Below are positions 52,363-60,201 of a stretch of DNA of 64,000 bases, in pieces. The notes beneath the pieces were generated by a model. The model was not told the DNA's origin. It worked only from the letters and a program-made list of their open reading frames with translations, and ran no database searches. Source of the stretch: Candidatus Latescibacterota bacterium (GTDB taxonomy: Bacteria; Latescibacterota; UBA2968; GCA-2709665); NCBI GenBank assembly GCA_012271065.1, contig JAAXHE010000112.1:1-64000 (forward strand). The letters run 5' to 3'. How positions within the stretch are numbered: the first letter of the stretch is position 1; each line of letters opens with the position of its first letter. The translations under genes and the position numbers were made by a program.

Positions 52363-54867
52363 ATGTCGGACGAGAAAAAGCCAGAAAGCATCGAAGTCAT
52401 CGACCGGACCCACGTCCCGGGCGAAGTGCCTGTATTGAGAAGCAAGGAAGTCGTCATCTTTCCCTATATGTTGTCACCATTGCTGATTGAAAGCGAACAG
52501 GCGATCCGTGCCGTGGACACGGCCGTAGACGGCGGACACCGGGTTGTTGCATTATTCGGGCAGAAACCGGGACCGGAACAGGGGAAATCCGAACCCGACG
52601 ACGAGGCCGGCGACGCGGAAAGTGAAATTCAGGCCGAGGACCTGTATCAGGTTGGCACGGCGGCGCAGGTGGTGCGGATGCAGCGAACGCAGGACAACAA
52701 GCTGCAGGTTCTTGTGAACGGGATTGCCCGCGTGGGTCTTGAGGAACTGGTTCAGACCACGCCCTATCCCCTGGCGCGGGTCAGGGTGCTGGAGGGTTGG
52801 GCGGAAAAAACCTATGAGCTGGAAGCGCTCTCCCGAAACGTGCTGGGTCTGTTCAAGAAGGCGATGGATCTGGTGCCCAACGTGCCCAAAGAGCTGATGG
52901 CGGCGTTGGATTCTCTGAGCGAACAGGAACAGAAGGCGGATTTTATCGCTTCCCAGTTCAACATCAGGTTCGAGGAACGCCAGGAGGTCTTGTCCGAACT
53001 CAACCTCCGCCTGAGGTTCGAGCTGATTCACAAGTTTCTTACGCGGGAAGTCGAAATCCTGGAGCTGCGGCAGAAAATCGAGAGCGATGCGGCCGGGTCC
53101 ATGGATGACGCGCAGCGCGAATACTTCCTCCGGCAGCAACTCAAGGCCATTCGCGAGGAACTGGGGGAAGGCGGAGACGAAGTCGAAGAAATGGAGGAGC
53201 TGTCTTCAAAGATCGAGGCCGCGGGCATGCCGGACGAGGCTCGAAGGGCCGCCGATCGAGAGCTTTCACGGATGGAGAAGATGCCCGGCGAATCCGCCGA
53301 ATATACGGTGTCTCGAACGTATCTGGACTGGTTGGTCGAACTGCCGTGGAGCAAAGCGAGTGCAGACCGTATCGACGTGGACCGGGCGCAGAAGATTCTG
53401 GATGATGACCACTACGGGATCGAAAAGCCGAAGGATCGGATCCTGGAATATCTGGCGGTGCGCGGGCTGAAAAACGACATGCGGGGGCCGATTCTGTGCC
53501 TGGTGGGTCCTCCGGGCACGGGAAAGACGTCGCTGGGTCGTTCCGTGGCGCGTGCGCTGGACCGTACATTTGTCCGGATATCGCTGGGCGGCGTACGGGA
53601 CGAATCGGAAGTCAGGGGCCACAGGCGGACCTACGTGGGCGCGCTACCCGGCCGGATCATTCAGGGATTGCGCCGGGCGGGCACGAACAATCCGGTTTTC
53701 ATGCTGGACGAGATCGACAAGCTGGGCGCCGATTTCCGGGGCGACCCGTCCGCAGCGCTGCTGGAGGTACTGGATCCCGAGCAGAATTGCCGATTCGAAG
53801 ACCACTATCTGGATGTGCCGTTCGATCTATCACAGGTGATGTTCATTGCCACGGCGAATACGCTGCATACGATTCCGCACGCGCTGCTGGACCGGATGGA
53901 AATCCTTGAACTTCCGGGTTACACCGAGCAGGAAAAGCTGCATATCGCCCGCAGCTATCTGGTGCCCAGGCAGCTTGAGGAGCACGGATTGACGGCCAGG
54001 CGGCTGGAGATCGACACCGGGGCGCTGACGGACCTGGTCCGGTACTATACCTCCGAGGCGGGGTTGCGTAACCTGGAGCGGTCGGTCGGTACGTTATGCC
54101 GCAAGGTGGCGCGCCGGTTCGCCCAGGGTCGTAAACGAAAGGTGATGGTGAAGACCGGCCACTTGCAGGAATACCTGGGGCCCCGCCAGTTTCAGCACGA
54201 AATTGCCGAGGACAACGATGAAGTGGGCGTTGCGGCGGGCCTTGCGGTGACGTCCGCGGGCGGGGACGTTATGTTTGTCGAGGCGACATTGATGCCCGGC
54301 GGCGGGAATCTGAATCTGACCGGGCAAGTCGGGGACGTGATGCAGGAATCCGTTCAGGCCGCGATGACCTACGTGCGCTCCCGATGGGAGAGCCTGGGGC
54401 TGCAAGAAAAGTTCAACGAAGCAAGGGACGTACACATTCACGCGCCTGCGGGAGCCGTGCCCAAGGACGGTCCGTCCGCGGGGATTACAATGGCGGCCGT
54501 ACTGGCGTCAGTTTTCACGGGACGGCCGGTCCGAAAAGACGTGGCGATGACCGGAGAGATCACCCTTCGCGGCAAGGTGCTGCCGGTCGGCGGCATACGC
54601 GACAAGGTGCTGGCGGCCCACCGGGCGGGCATCCGGACGGTGATCCTGCCCGAAAAAAACCGGAAGGATCTGGAGGAAGTGCCGGACACCGTTCGCAAGG
54701 ACGTGAAGCTGGTGTTCGCCGACCACATGGACAAGGTGCTGGACACGGCCCTGGTCAGAAAGAGAAGGACGCCGTCCAAGCGCCGCTCTGGGACCGCGGG
54801 GAGCAGGCCGTCCGTCCGCACCGGCAACCGACCACGCCCCGCCGTTACGGCGGATTCGGGAGAGTGA
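52363..54867 (+). CDS. lon: ATP-dependent Lon protease
   Basis: An 834-residue LonA-type protease: N-terminal substrate domain (PVLRSKEVVIFPYML...), a long helical linker, AAA+ module with Walker A GPPGTGKT near 382-389 and Walker B FMLDEIDKLG near 446, sensor residues in ATANTLHTIP, and the Ser-Lys protease domain with Ser705 in KDGPSAGITM and Lys near 748 in GGIRDKVLAA. It degrades misfolded and regulatory proteins. An Asp/Glu-rich insertion (about residues 65-90) and a basic low-complexity tail of ~35 residues (KRRTPSKRRSG) are unusual. AAAAGGAG ten bases before the ATG is a strong ribosome site. Confidence 0.97.
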   Translation: MSDEKKPESIEVIDRTHVPGEVPVLRSKEVVIFPYMLSPLLIESEQAIRAVDTAVDGGHRVVALFGQKPGPEQGKSEPDDEAGDAESEIQAEDLYQVGTAAQVVRMQRTQDNKLQVLVNGIARVGLEELVQTTPYPLARVRVLEGWAEKTYELEALSRNVLGLFKKAMDLVPNVPKELMAALDSLSEQEQKADFIASQFNIRFEERQEVLSELNLRLRFELIHKFLTREVEILELRQKIESDAAGSMDDAQREYFLRQQLKAIREELGEGGDEVEEMEELSSKIEAAGMPDEARRAADRELSRMEKMPGESAEYTVSRTYLDWLVELPWSKASADRIDVDRAQKILDDDHYGIEKPKDRILEYLAVRGLKNDMRGPILCLVGPPGTGKTSLGRSVARALDRTFVRISLGGVRDESEVRGHRRTYVGALPGRIIQGLRRAGTNNPVFMLDEIDKLGADFRGDPSAALLEVLDPEQNCRFEDHYLDVPFDLSQVMFIATANTLHTIPHALLDRMEILELPGYTEQEKLHIARSYLVPRQLEEHGLTARRLEIDTGALTDLVRYYTSEAGLRNLERSVGTLCRKVARRFAQGRKRKVMVKTGHLQEYLGPRQFQHEIAEDNDEVGVAAGLAVTSAGGDVMFVEATLMPGGGNLNLTGQVGDVMQESVQAAMTYVRSRWESLGLQEKFNEARDVHIHAPAGAVPKDGPSAGITMAAVLASVFTGRPVRKDVAMTGEITLRGKVLPVGGIRDKVLAAHRAGIRTVILPEKNRKDLEEVPDTVRKDVKLVFADHMDKVLDTALVRKRRTPSKRRSGTAGSRPSVRTGNRPRPAVTADSGE

Positions 54868-54913
54868 CGGGACGAAGGGCCACCTCTCGCCGGCGCGTCC
54901 CATTGTCGCAACT

Positions 54914-54942
54914 GTAGGGGCAGGTTTGAAACCTGCCCCTAC
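54914..54942. repeat. Perfect 29-bp palindrome (GTAGGGGCAGGTTT arms)
   Basis: Two 14-base arms, GTAGGGGCAGGTTT and its exact complement, flank a single G at 54928. It belongs to the family of GGGGC...GCCCC palindromes in this window and lies 47 bp after lon. No T run follows, so it is not a standard terminator. The surrounding gap 54868-55268 holds two more repeats and no gene. Confidence 0.75.
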
Positions 54943-55040
54943 TGCGTCCGCGGATGCTTTGTGACACGGGATGCATTCCTTTGCGCTTCGGCGGCTGAAT
55001 CTACTCTTACGTCTCGATGCCCGCAGGACGAAATCAATGC

Positions 55041-55066
55041 GGGCAGACAGGAATGTCCGCCCCACC
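55041..55066. repeat. Hairpin repeat, copy 3 (GGGCAGACAGGAATG)
   Basis: Identical over 26 bp to the copy at 30184 and, reversed, to 26387-26412; an ATGC is also shared just upstream with the 30184 copy. It contains the same imperfect stem. Confidence 0.75.
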
Positions 55067-55105
55067 TTCGGGCTAGAGACTGCAGTCAATGAATGGAAAA
55101 CGAAA

Positions 55106-55138
55106 AGGGTCGAAGCGCGCATAAGTGGCTTCGACCCT
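55106..55138. terminator. GGGTCGAAGC hairpin with following T-rich run, copy 1
   Basis: AGGGTCGAAGC (55106-55116) pairs perfectly with GCTTCGACCCT (55128-55138), with CTCTTTTAT after it and AAAA before it, so it could terminate transcription in either direction. Similar GTCGAAGC...GCTTCGAC arms occur at 56410-56432 and, imperfectly, at 59691-59722, so it is also a repeat. Confidence 0.6.
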
Positions 55139-55268
55139 CTTTTATGGGACAATTGCTATTTCGCTTTCGGGGCGGGATCTCTAGCCATTTTGGTAGGGAT
55201 GACGGGATCTACGACACGGTAGCGCGCACGATCAGCGGCTTATTGCGCGGACGACGCTATACCACAGG

Positions 55269-55925
55269 TCAAGGTTGTTCCGCTTCCAGAACTTCCGGAT
55301 CCAGTTGATACCAGAACACCTCACCGGATTCAACGAGACCCCGTATCCGATCATCCCGGCGCAAGCCCTCAACAGCAGCAAATGCCTATTTACCGGTAAA
55401 TCTGGTAAGGAACTCGGCATTTCGGAGAGCGCGACTGGTGTCCCGTCCATTGGCGGTGAATGAGACTTCCACCGCAATGTAGCAGGGAGCGCCATTCTGA
55501 TCGGTGGCTTCTATAATCAGGTCGGCGCGGCGGAAGCTTCTCAACTCATTTGCTGGAATGTCAGACGTGTCGGTAGCGTTAATCAACTCCCACAGATCAA
55601 ATTCGGTGAGGTTCTTGACCCACCGAAAGCCCATCTCACTTGCTATGAAGGGTGTCTCCCGAAGCGCGGAACTCCGTGCGTGGGCGCCTTTGAGTACACC
55701 AACGTCATTCTGGATAGACGCTACGCTGTTTTCGAGCGCGGCAGAGCACCGGTTGGTGGTCTCGACGAACCTCTGCACCTCTGCTGCAAACTATGTGAAC
55801 ATTTCAGACAATTCAATCAGTTCCTACGTCAACAACCGGCCACGCAGGGCATCGGCCCATTCAGGTTTGTCGTCCAGGATGCGAATGAGGTCGTCTATCG
55901 TTTGAATCGTGTTGACCGGGTTTCC
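55269..55925 (-). pseudogene. PD-(D/E)XK nuclease-like protein with three in-frame TAG codons
   Basis: One continuous minus-strand frame reads TIQTIDDLIRILDDKPEWAD, then FAAEVQRFVETTNR, a middle coiled region, GFRWVKNLTEFDLWELINA, RADLIIEATDQNGAPCYIAV, EVSFTANGRDTSRALRNAEF, and ends AAVEGLRRDDRIRGLVESGE...FWYQLDPE before a TGA at 55269-55271. It resembles the coiled-coil PD-(D/E)XK proteins common in Cyanobacteria and environmental phyla. The frame is interrupted only by TAG codons, at + positions 55824-55826, 55791-55793 and 55386-55388, with no frameshift. No ATG opens the frame after the upstream TGA at 55926-55928. TAG ends several intact genes nearby, so general reassignment is unlikely; decay is the simplest reading. 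Confidence 0.75.
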
Positions 55926-56229
55926 TCAATGGAGGTTCTTTCCATCGCCCAATCAGAGGGACGGAAGAATAACCCACTTGCATTCAATGTCAGTCAAATC
56001 AATAGACGGAATTCGAGCACACAGGGCAATATTGCGGCTGAAATACAGGGTCCTTCAAAAAGGCAGACACAGATGGAAAAAATCCTTCGTCCCGCAAAAT
56101 ACGCAGACGCGCATGGCGGACATCGGCTAACCGCCGGTTCGAAGACGGGGCCTGCGGACAAAACGGGGCGTCTTTTATTAAAGCCGCAAGCTGTTTTATG
56201 ACTGAATTGGCGCGGAAAAACAGGTAGAC

Positions 56230-56255
56230 GGGCAGACGGGAATGCCCAACCCGCC
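56230..56255. repeat. Diverged copy of the GGGCAGAC hairpin repeat
   Basis: GGGCAGACGGGAATG followed by CCCAACCCGCC matches the GGGCAGACAGGAATGTCCGCC-type repeat at 55041 in order, with several substitutions (read in two parts here). Confidence 0.5.
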
Positions 56256-56409
56256 TTCAGAAAAGTTCCCTGAGAGGGCGGGCACAGATGTGAGGAGAAC
56301 ATTTCGCGGATAATTCCGCGGCCTATTGTGGAAACACACAGCTGCGGCCAAATGTAGCGAAGCCGCGATTTCGCAGTAGCTGTAAACGGCGTTTAGATAA
56401 ACAAGAAGA

Positions 56410-56432
56410 GTCGAAGCCTGAGCGGCTTCGAC
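56410..56432. repeat. GTCGAAGCC hairpin, copy 2
   Basis: GTCGAAGCC (56410-56418) and GGCTTCGAC (56424-56432) pair perfectly around TGAGC. The same arm sequence is in the hairpin at 55106-55138. On the minus strand it lies just after the MNT-HEPN gene, followed by CTTCTTG, so a weak terminator role is possible. Confidence 0.55.
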
Positions 56433-56485
56433 CCAGTAAATCAACGACGTACATTAAATACGCCCGGTAACGTGGAGAAGCCGGA

Positions 56486-57292
56486 TCATCCCGATTCTGA
56501 GCCGGTCTGTTCGGCTGGGTATGCGTTCAGCCCACGTATGCGGACAATAATGTCCTCGACGGTTTCGGTGACCGCCGAAAGCAGCGCATCCCGATCATCA
56601 ATGACCACCTGCGCGTCTGCATAGCGGTATCGTACAGCGTACCTTGAAAGCCAAGCCAGCTTCTCCCCGGCCGGGGTGTGGCTTTCGGCCGGGTGCTGTC
56701 GCACGATAGCGGCAAGCTTCGCCAGATCGTGCGTGTTACGATAGTCGTCATCAAGCGCGGAAATCCAGCCCTTCAGCGCGTTTTCCATTGCCTGTTGGGC
56801 GTGAAACCCGATGGCCGCCTGAGAAGACCGGGAGTCTTCCACAAGGACTTCCAGATCTCTGAGACTCCGCCTGGCATTGGCGACACGTTGCCGTATATCG
56901 GGCCAGTTGGACGGTTCCGGGTTCTCGTAGTTTACTCTGTCTCCATTCCCGTCGATACCGTCACGGACGGCCTGGCCTGCCACGTGGTTTCGCGCCCGGC
57001 GACCGTCGTGGAAGGCTCTCTCGTTCAGGTGGACCAGATCGACGCCGATCAAGTCGCCATACAGTTCGTCGACCTTGCGGTGGGCCGCCACGCTCGTGTC
57101 CTGATACTCCTGCTGATCCGTGAAATCGGAGTCGGTAATGATGAGCAGGTCGATATCCGAATGCGGGCTGTAGTCGCCGCGGGCTCGAGAGCCGAACAGG
57201 ATGACCCGGTTCGGGCGGACCGCTTCGCCGACAGCCCGGGCGACGGCGCGGGCCTTCGGGTCGGGCGCCTTGCGTGTAGTTGGCATTGACAT
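56486..57292 (-). CDS. Fused MNT nucleotidyltransferase - HEPN protein
   Basis: A 268-residue protein combining two domains normally made as a toxin-antitoxin pair. Residues about 20-110 are a minimal nucleotidyltransferase with FGSRARGDYSPHSDIDLLI (Gly34-Ser35, Asp46, Asp48) and VDLVHLNE as third acidic strand. Residues about 135-250 are a HEPN helical domain (FHAQQAMENALKGWISAL, YRNTHDLAKLA). In split systems the MNT protein AMPylates and silences the HEPN RNase. Here the RX4-6H RNase motif of HEPN is not clear (RNTH is short), so it may be inactive or a DNA-binding/aminoglycoside-type enzyme. ATG 57292 has GGAGGG about 12 bases upstream; a GTG at 57319 is possible. Confidence 0.82.
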   Translation of the reverse strand: MSMPTTRKAPDPKARAVARAVGEAVRPNRVILFGSRARGDYSPHSDIDLLIITDSDFTDQQEYQDTSVAAHRKVDELYGDLIGVDLVHLNERAFHDGRRARNHVAGQAVRDGIDGNGDRVNYENPEPSNWPDIRQRVANARRSLRDLEVLVEDSRSSQAAIGFHAQQAMENALKGWISALDDDYRNTHDLAKLAAIVRQHPAESHTPAGEKLAWLSRYAVRYRYADAQVVIDDRDALLSAVTETVEDIIVRIRGLNAYPAEQTGSESG

Positions 57293-57376
57293 GGTGAACA
57301 GATACCCTCCGCGCCTCACCGCCGTTTGTTGTTCTTCCGGTCGCCGCGGCGCCGGGGATTAGATTGAGGCCGTGGC

Positions 57377-58744
57377 TCAGCCCGTCCACGGCCCGGTGAT
57401 GGCCAGTGTGATCCCGGGCGACTGGATGTTGGCGTAGAGCGTCCGGCCGTCGGGCGAGAACGTGGCGCCGGCGAACTCGGACTCGTTGAAGGCGTTGCGG
57501 CCGAGCTTGTAGAGCCGCCCCTCCGGCGTGACCCCTACCAGATGGTTGTCCCCTCCGCCGTCCTCGCAGAGTACGAGGTCGCCCCAGGGCGCCACCGTGA
57601 GGTTGTCGCAGTTCTCAACCAGGTTGCCGTCGTTGGGCTCGATGAACAGCTCAAGGGTTCCTGGCGCGGCGGTTTCGTCGGGTGTCCCCTCGTTGGGGCT
57701 CGGCTCGTAGCGCCACACCTGCCCCTTCTTCTCCTTGCCGCCGCTGGTGCATGCGAAGTAGACGGCCTCCCGGCCGTACCACATCCCCTCGCCGCGGGAG
57801 AAGCGGGCGGCGCCCTTGTCGAAGCCCTGGTCGCGCAAGTCATTTTCAGGTGACTCCACGTCCTCCATGTCGACCCAGGCCGCGGCCAGGCGGTCCCCGG
57901 GAGCGACGGTCTGCGACCCGTGGTTGTCCGTGTCCAGACTCGGCCGGTCGAGGGCCATGAGCGCCTGCAGCCTGCCACCGGCCGCGAGACGTCCGGGCTC
58001 GTCGGGCAGGTAGCGGTAGATGAGACCGTCGCCGGCGTCTTCGGTCTGATACACGATGCCCGTCGCCGGATGGACGGCCACGGCCTCGTGGTTGAAGCGG
58101 CCCATCGCCTTCAGGGCAACCGGTTCCGCCGGCCCCGTATCCGGTCCCGCCGGGACCTCGAAGTTGTACCCGTGGTCCTGTTCGTGGTCGTCGTCGGCGC
58201 GCTGGGTCGTTTCCTCGCAGGTGATCCAACTCCCCCAGGGGGTGAGGCCGCCGGCACAGTTGCGCACGGTACCTGCCAGGCTGAGGTAATGTTTCTCCAA
58301 CTCACCGTCGGGGCCGAGCACGAAGGTCGTCGTCCCTCCCTGGGGCGGGTCGCCGTGGCCCCAGTCGTAGAACCGCTCCCGCGGCACTTTGCGGAGACGC
58401 TCGTTCTCATCGCCAAAGGCGCCGACCTTGCGGGCCCCCGCACTGAGTTCGTGGTTGCAGACCAGCAGGGTCCGTCCCGCCGCACCGGGAAAGGCGGCCA
58501 TGGCGTCGGGCAGGCCCGGCACCCGCAGGCCGTCGTCCATCTCGTCGCCGGTGCGGGAGATCACACGGTAGGTAAAGCCCTTGGGCAGGTCGATGATCCC
58601 GCCCGGGTCCGGCAGCATGGGGCCGTAGCCGGCAGCGATCCCCTTCGCGAAGGCTTCGCCCCAGACCACAAAGTGCTGCAGACCCTGGAATCCCGCGGTG
58701 ACGGCGGTCGCCGACTTCAGAAACTGCCTTCTGGTGACTGGCAT
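57377..58744 (-). CDS. phoX: PhoX-family alkaline phosphatase (DUF839), Tat-exported
   Basis: A 455-residue protein with a twin-arginine signal (TRRQFLK at residues 4-10, then TAVTAGFQGL) and the PhoX six-bladed propeller pattern: LLVCNHELSA near 93, NCAGGLTPWGSWITCEE near 163, GRFNHEAVAVHP near 216, WYGREAVYFACT near 323, ENCDNLTVAPWG near 380 and LVLCEDGGGDN near 395, which supply the iron/calcium ligands including the NCAGG cysteine. It would release phosphate from esters in the periplasm. Length is somewhat shorter than classical PhoX (~600). No Pho box was identified. It is monocistronic. Confidence 0.85.
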   Translation of the reverse strand: MPVTRRQFLKSATAVTAGFQGLQHFVVWGEAFAKGIAAGYGPMLPDPGGIIDLPKGFTYRVISRTGDEMDDGLRVPGLPDAMAAFPGAAGRTLLVCNHELSAGARKVGAFGDENERLRKVPRERFYDWGHGDPPQGGTTTFVLGPDGELEKHYLSLAGTVRNCAGGLTPWGSWITCEETTQRADDDHEQDHGYNFEVPAGPDTGPAEPVALKAMGRFNHEAVAVHPATGIVYQTEDAGDGLIYRYLPDEPGRLAAGGRLQALMALDRPSLDTDNHGSQTVAPGDRLAAAWVDMEDVESPENDLRDQGFDKGAARFSRGEGMWYGREAVYFACTSGGKEKKGQVWRYEPSPNEGTPDETAAPGTLELFIEPNDGNLVENCDNLTVAPWGDLVLCEDGGGDNHLVGVTPEGRLYKLGRNAFNESEFAGATFSPDGRTLYANIQSPGITLAITGPWTG

Positions 58745-58816
58745 CTGCTCGTTCCTCCCTCAGTAATGAATATACATAGATGGCTGCCTCCCCGCCGACA
58801 CGGAGGCCGTGGGCCC

Positions 58817-59616
58817 TTATTGCCCGGTCCCGGTTTTCATGTTCTCCCCTGTTCCCTGATCAATCCTCGTCTGCTCGTCAAGCCGGCGTTTTTCTTCCAC
58901 GCGTCTTTTCAGTTCCAGGATGGCATTCCGGTATTTCCCGCTGGATTTTCGGGCGTAGGCTTCCTGTAGAGCGGTGCGCGCCTGGTCGAACCGGTCCGAA
59001 TACATGCAACTCAGTCCAAGGTCGTAGTAGGCCTTGTGGATCTCGGGAGAATTGGAGTAAGTCCGTGTTGCCTCCTGAAAGACGTCGACCGCGGCGTCCC
59101 AGTTACCCATCTGGACCATTCTGAAGCCACGTTCCAATTCCGGTATTCCCTTGTCGGTATCAAACGAGACATAAACGCGCTCGGTGTATGGCACGATCAT
59201 CCGTTCCAGGGCCCGGACGATGTCCGTCCGGCATTCCGCGAAGAGCCGCTTGCGATCCGCATTGTCAATGCTTGCCTTCTTCGGACTTTTCCCCGAGGTC
59301 CTTATCGTCTCACGCCTGGTGAGATTCCTGCTGGCCAGAATCCTGGATGTCTGCAAGTCCACGACTCGCAATTGGACTTCCACGTGTCTCCGGATTCCAC
59401 TCCCTGCAGAAATTTACCCAGATCATCCAGTTTCGATACAAAACCGCTGCCAGGACCCTTGATTTCGCCAATTGCGATCCTGTCATAATCGCCCAGGTTG
59501 ACTTCGGCCGGACGGGTTACGAGAATGGAGACGCTCCTGCCGGCACAACCTGTAATCCGTCCCGTAACGACAAGGGCTGAAAGTACGATGAGATTGCGAG
59601 TACACATTCTGTTCAT
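58817..59616 (-). pseudogene. Frameshifted lipoprotein of the CsgG/TPR-like type
   Basis: Two minus-strand frames form one protein. The first (59616-59385) has a lipoprotein signal with lipobox ITGC, then YDRIAIGEIKGPGSG and KLDDLGKFL. The second, joined at about 59385 by a one-base shift, continues VEVQLRVVDLQTSRILASRNL, LFAECRTDIVRALERMIVPY, a TPR-like ELERGFRMVQMGNWDAAVDV and AYYDLGLSCMY to a basic tail. It resembles CsgG-like envelope proteins with a C-terminal repeat region, but the central part of such proteins is missing, so a deletion probably accompanied the shift. A sequencing error alone would not restore full length. Confidence 0.65.
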
Positions 59617-59738
59617 CGTGCTCTACTCCGATAGTCCGGACGATTCGTTGTGCCGGCGACCGGCCGCAGGTATGGGTTCCAAAACAAAAAAGGTCGAAGC
59701 GCTCTTCAGCAGTCCCGACCCTCGTTTCCCGCGATGTA

Positions 59739-59975
59739 TCATATACGTTTCGCTATTTCGGGCTGGATTTCTTCATACTCGGGAAAGCGGCCCTCTTTGA
59801 GCTTGGAAAAGGCGAGGTCGCCGTCGATGGTAACTTCAAAACGTCCGCCGCCGGCGGGAATGAGCGTGAAGCTATCGATGTCCTGCTTGAATTCTCTCAA
59901 AAGCCTGTCCGTCAAACTGACGGTTTCGTCTTCGTAGCCTCAAGCCGCGCAGTATTCGATGTCGATTCTGGGCAT
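59739..59975 (-). CDS. SelW/SelT/Rdx-family selenoprotein candidate (CxxU)
   Basis: A 78-residue protein read through an in-frame TGA at codon 12 (59940-59942). The sequence PRIDIEYCAAU-GYEDETVSL, then DRLLREFKQDIDSFTLIPAG, GGRFEVTIDGDLAFSKLKEG and RFPEYEEIQ matches the Rdx thioredoxin-like family, whose redox motif is CxxC or CxxU at exactly this position (Cys9, Sec12). AAGGAGG six bases before ATG 59975 is an excellent ribosome site, and the frame has no other lesion. A hairpin sits 16 bases after the TGA, where a bacterial SECIS is expected. The family is thought to act as thiol-disulfide or peroxide-linked redox proteins. Alternatives are a Cys-to-stop pseudogene. Sel genes (selA-D, tRNA-Sec) are not in the window. 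Confidence 0.78.
59909..59923 (-). promoter_or_regulatory. Candidate bacterial SECIS hairpin
   Basis: On the mRNA strand CCGUC-AGUUU-GACGG begins 16 bases after the UGA: a perfect 5-bp stem with a five-base loop having G at the second loop position. Spacing and loop G agree with the known bacterial SECIS pattern. Confidence 0.6.
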
Positions 59976-60201
59976 ACGGCGCCTCCTTGACGTCTGCGGT
60001 TGAAAACCGGTTCCGGGGCGGATGACGGGGTGTTTTCCGGGGATGTTTTAATATATCTCGTACCGCCATGATTGTCAACGTCGGAAGCTGTTTTAAAATC
60101 CCTGGTGCATATTGGGAATCCGCTTGACCGTAAACGTGGCGAGGGTTAGATTTCAGCGGCAATCGAAGCGGTTGTCGGCGAGGCACGAAGGGAGAACTGC
60201 A

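Larger units (their letters stand above)
55926..56485. other. Non-coding gap with gene remnants and hairpins
   Basis: 560 bases lacking a convincing gene. Short minus-strand fragments such as IDLTDIECKWVILPSL suggest a decayed protein near 55950-56030. The gap also has a diverged hairpin repeat (56230-56255) and a GTCGAAGCC hairpin (56410-56432). Confidence 0.4.

Noticed and set aside
55269..55925. Genome-wide TAG reassignment
   Set aside because: Several intact genes in the window end in TAG (for example at 4722, 6697, 9370, 10440, 16281 and 62662), so TAG acts as a stop.
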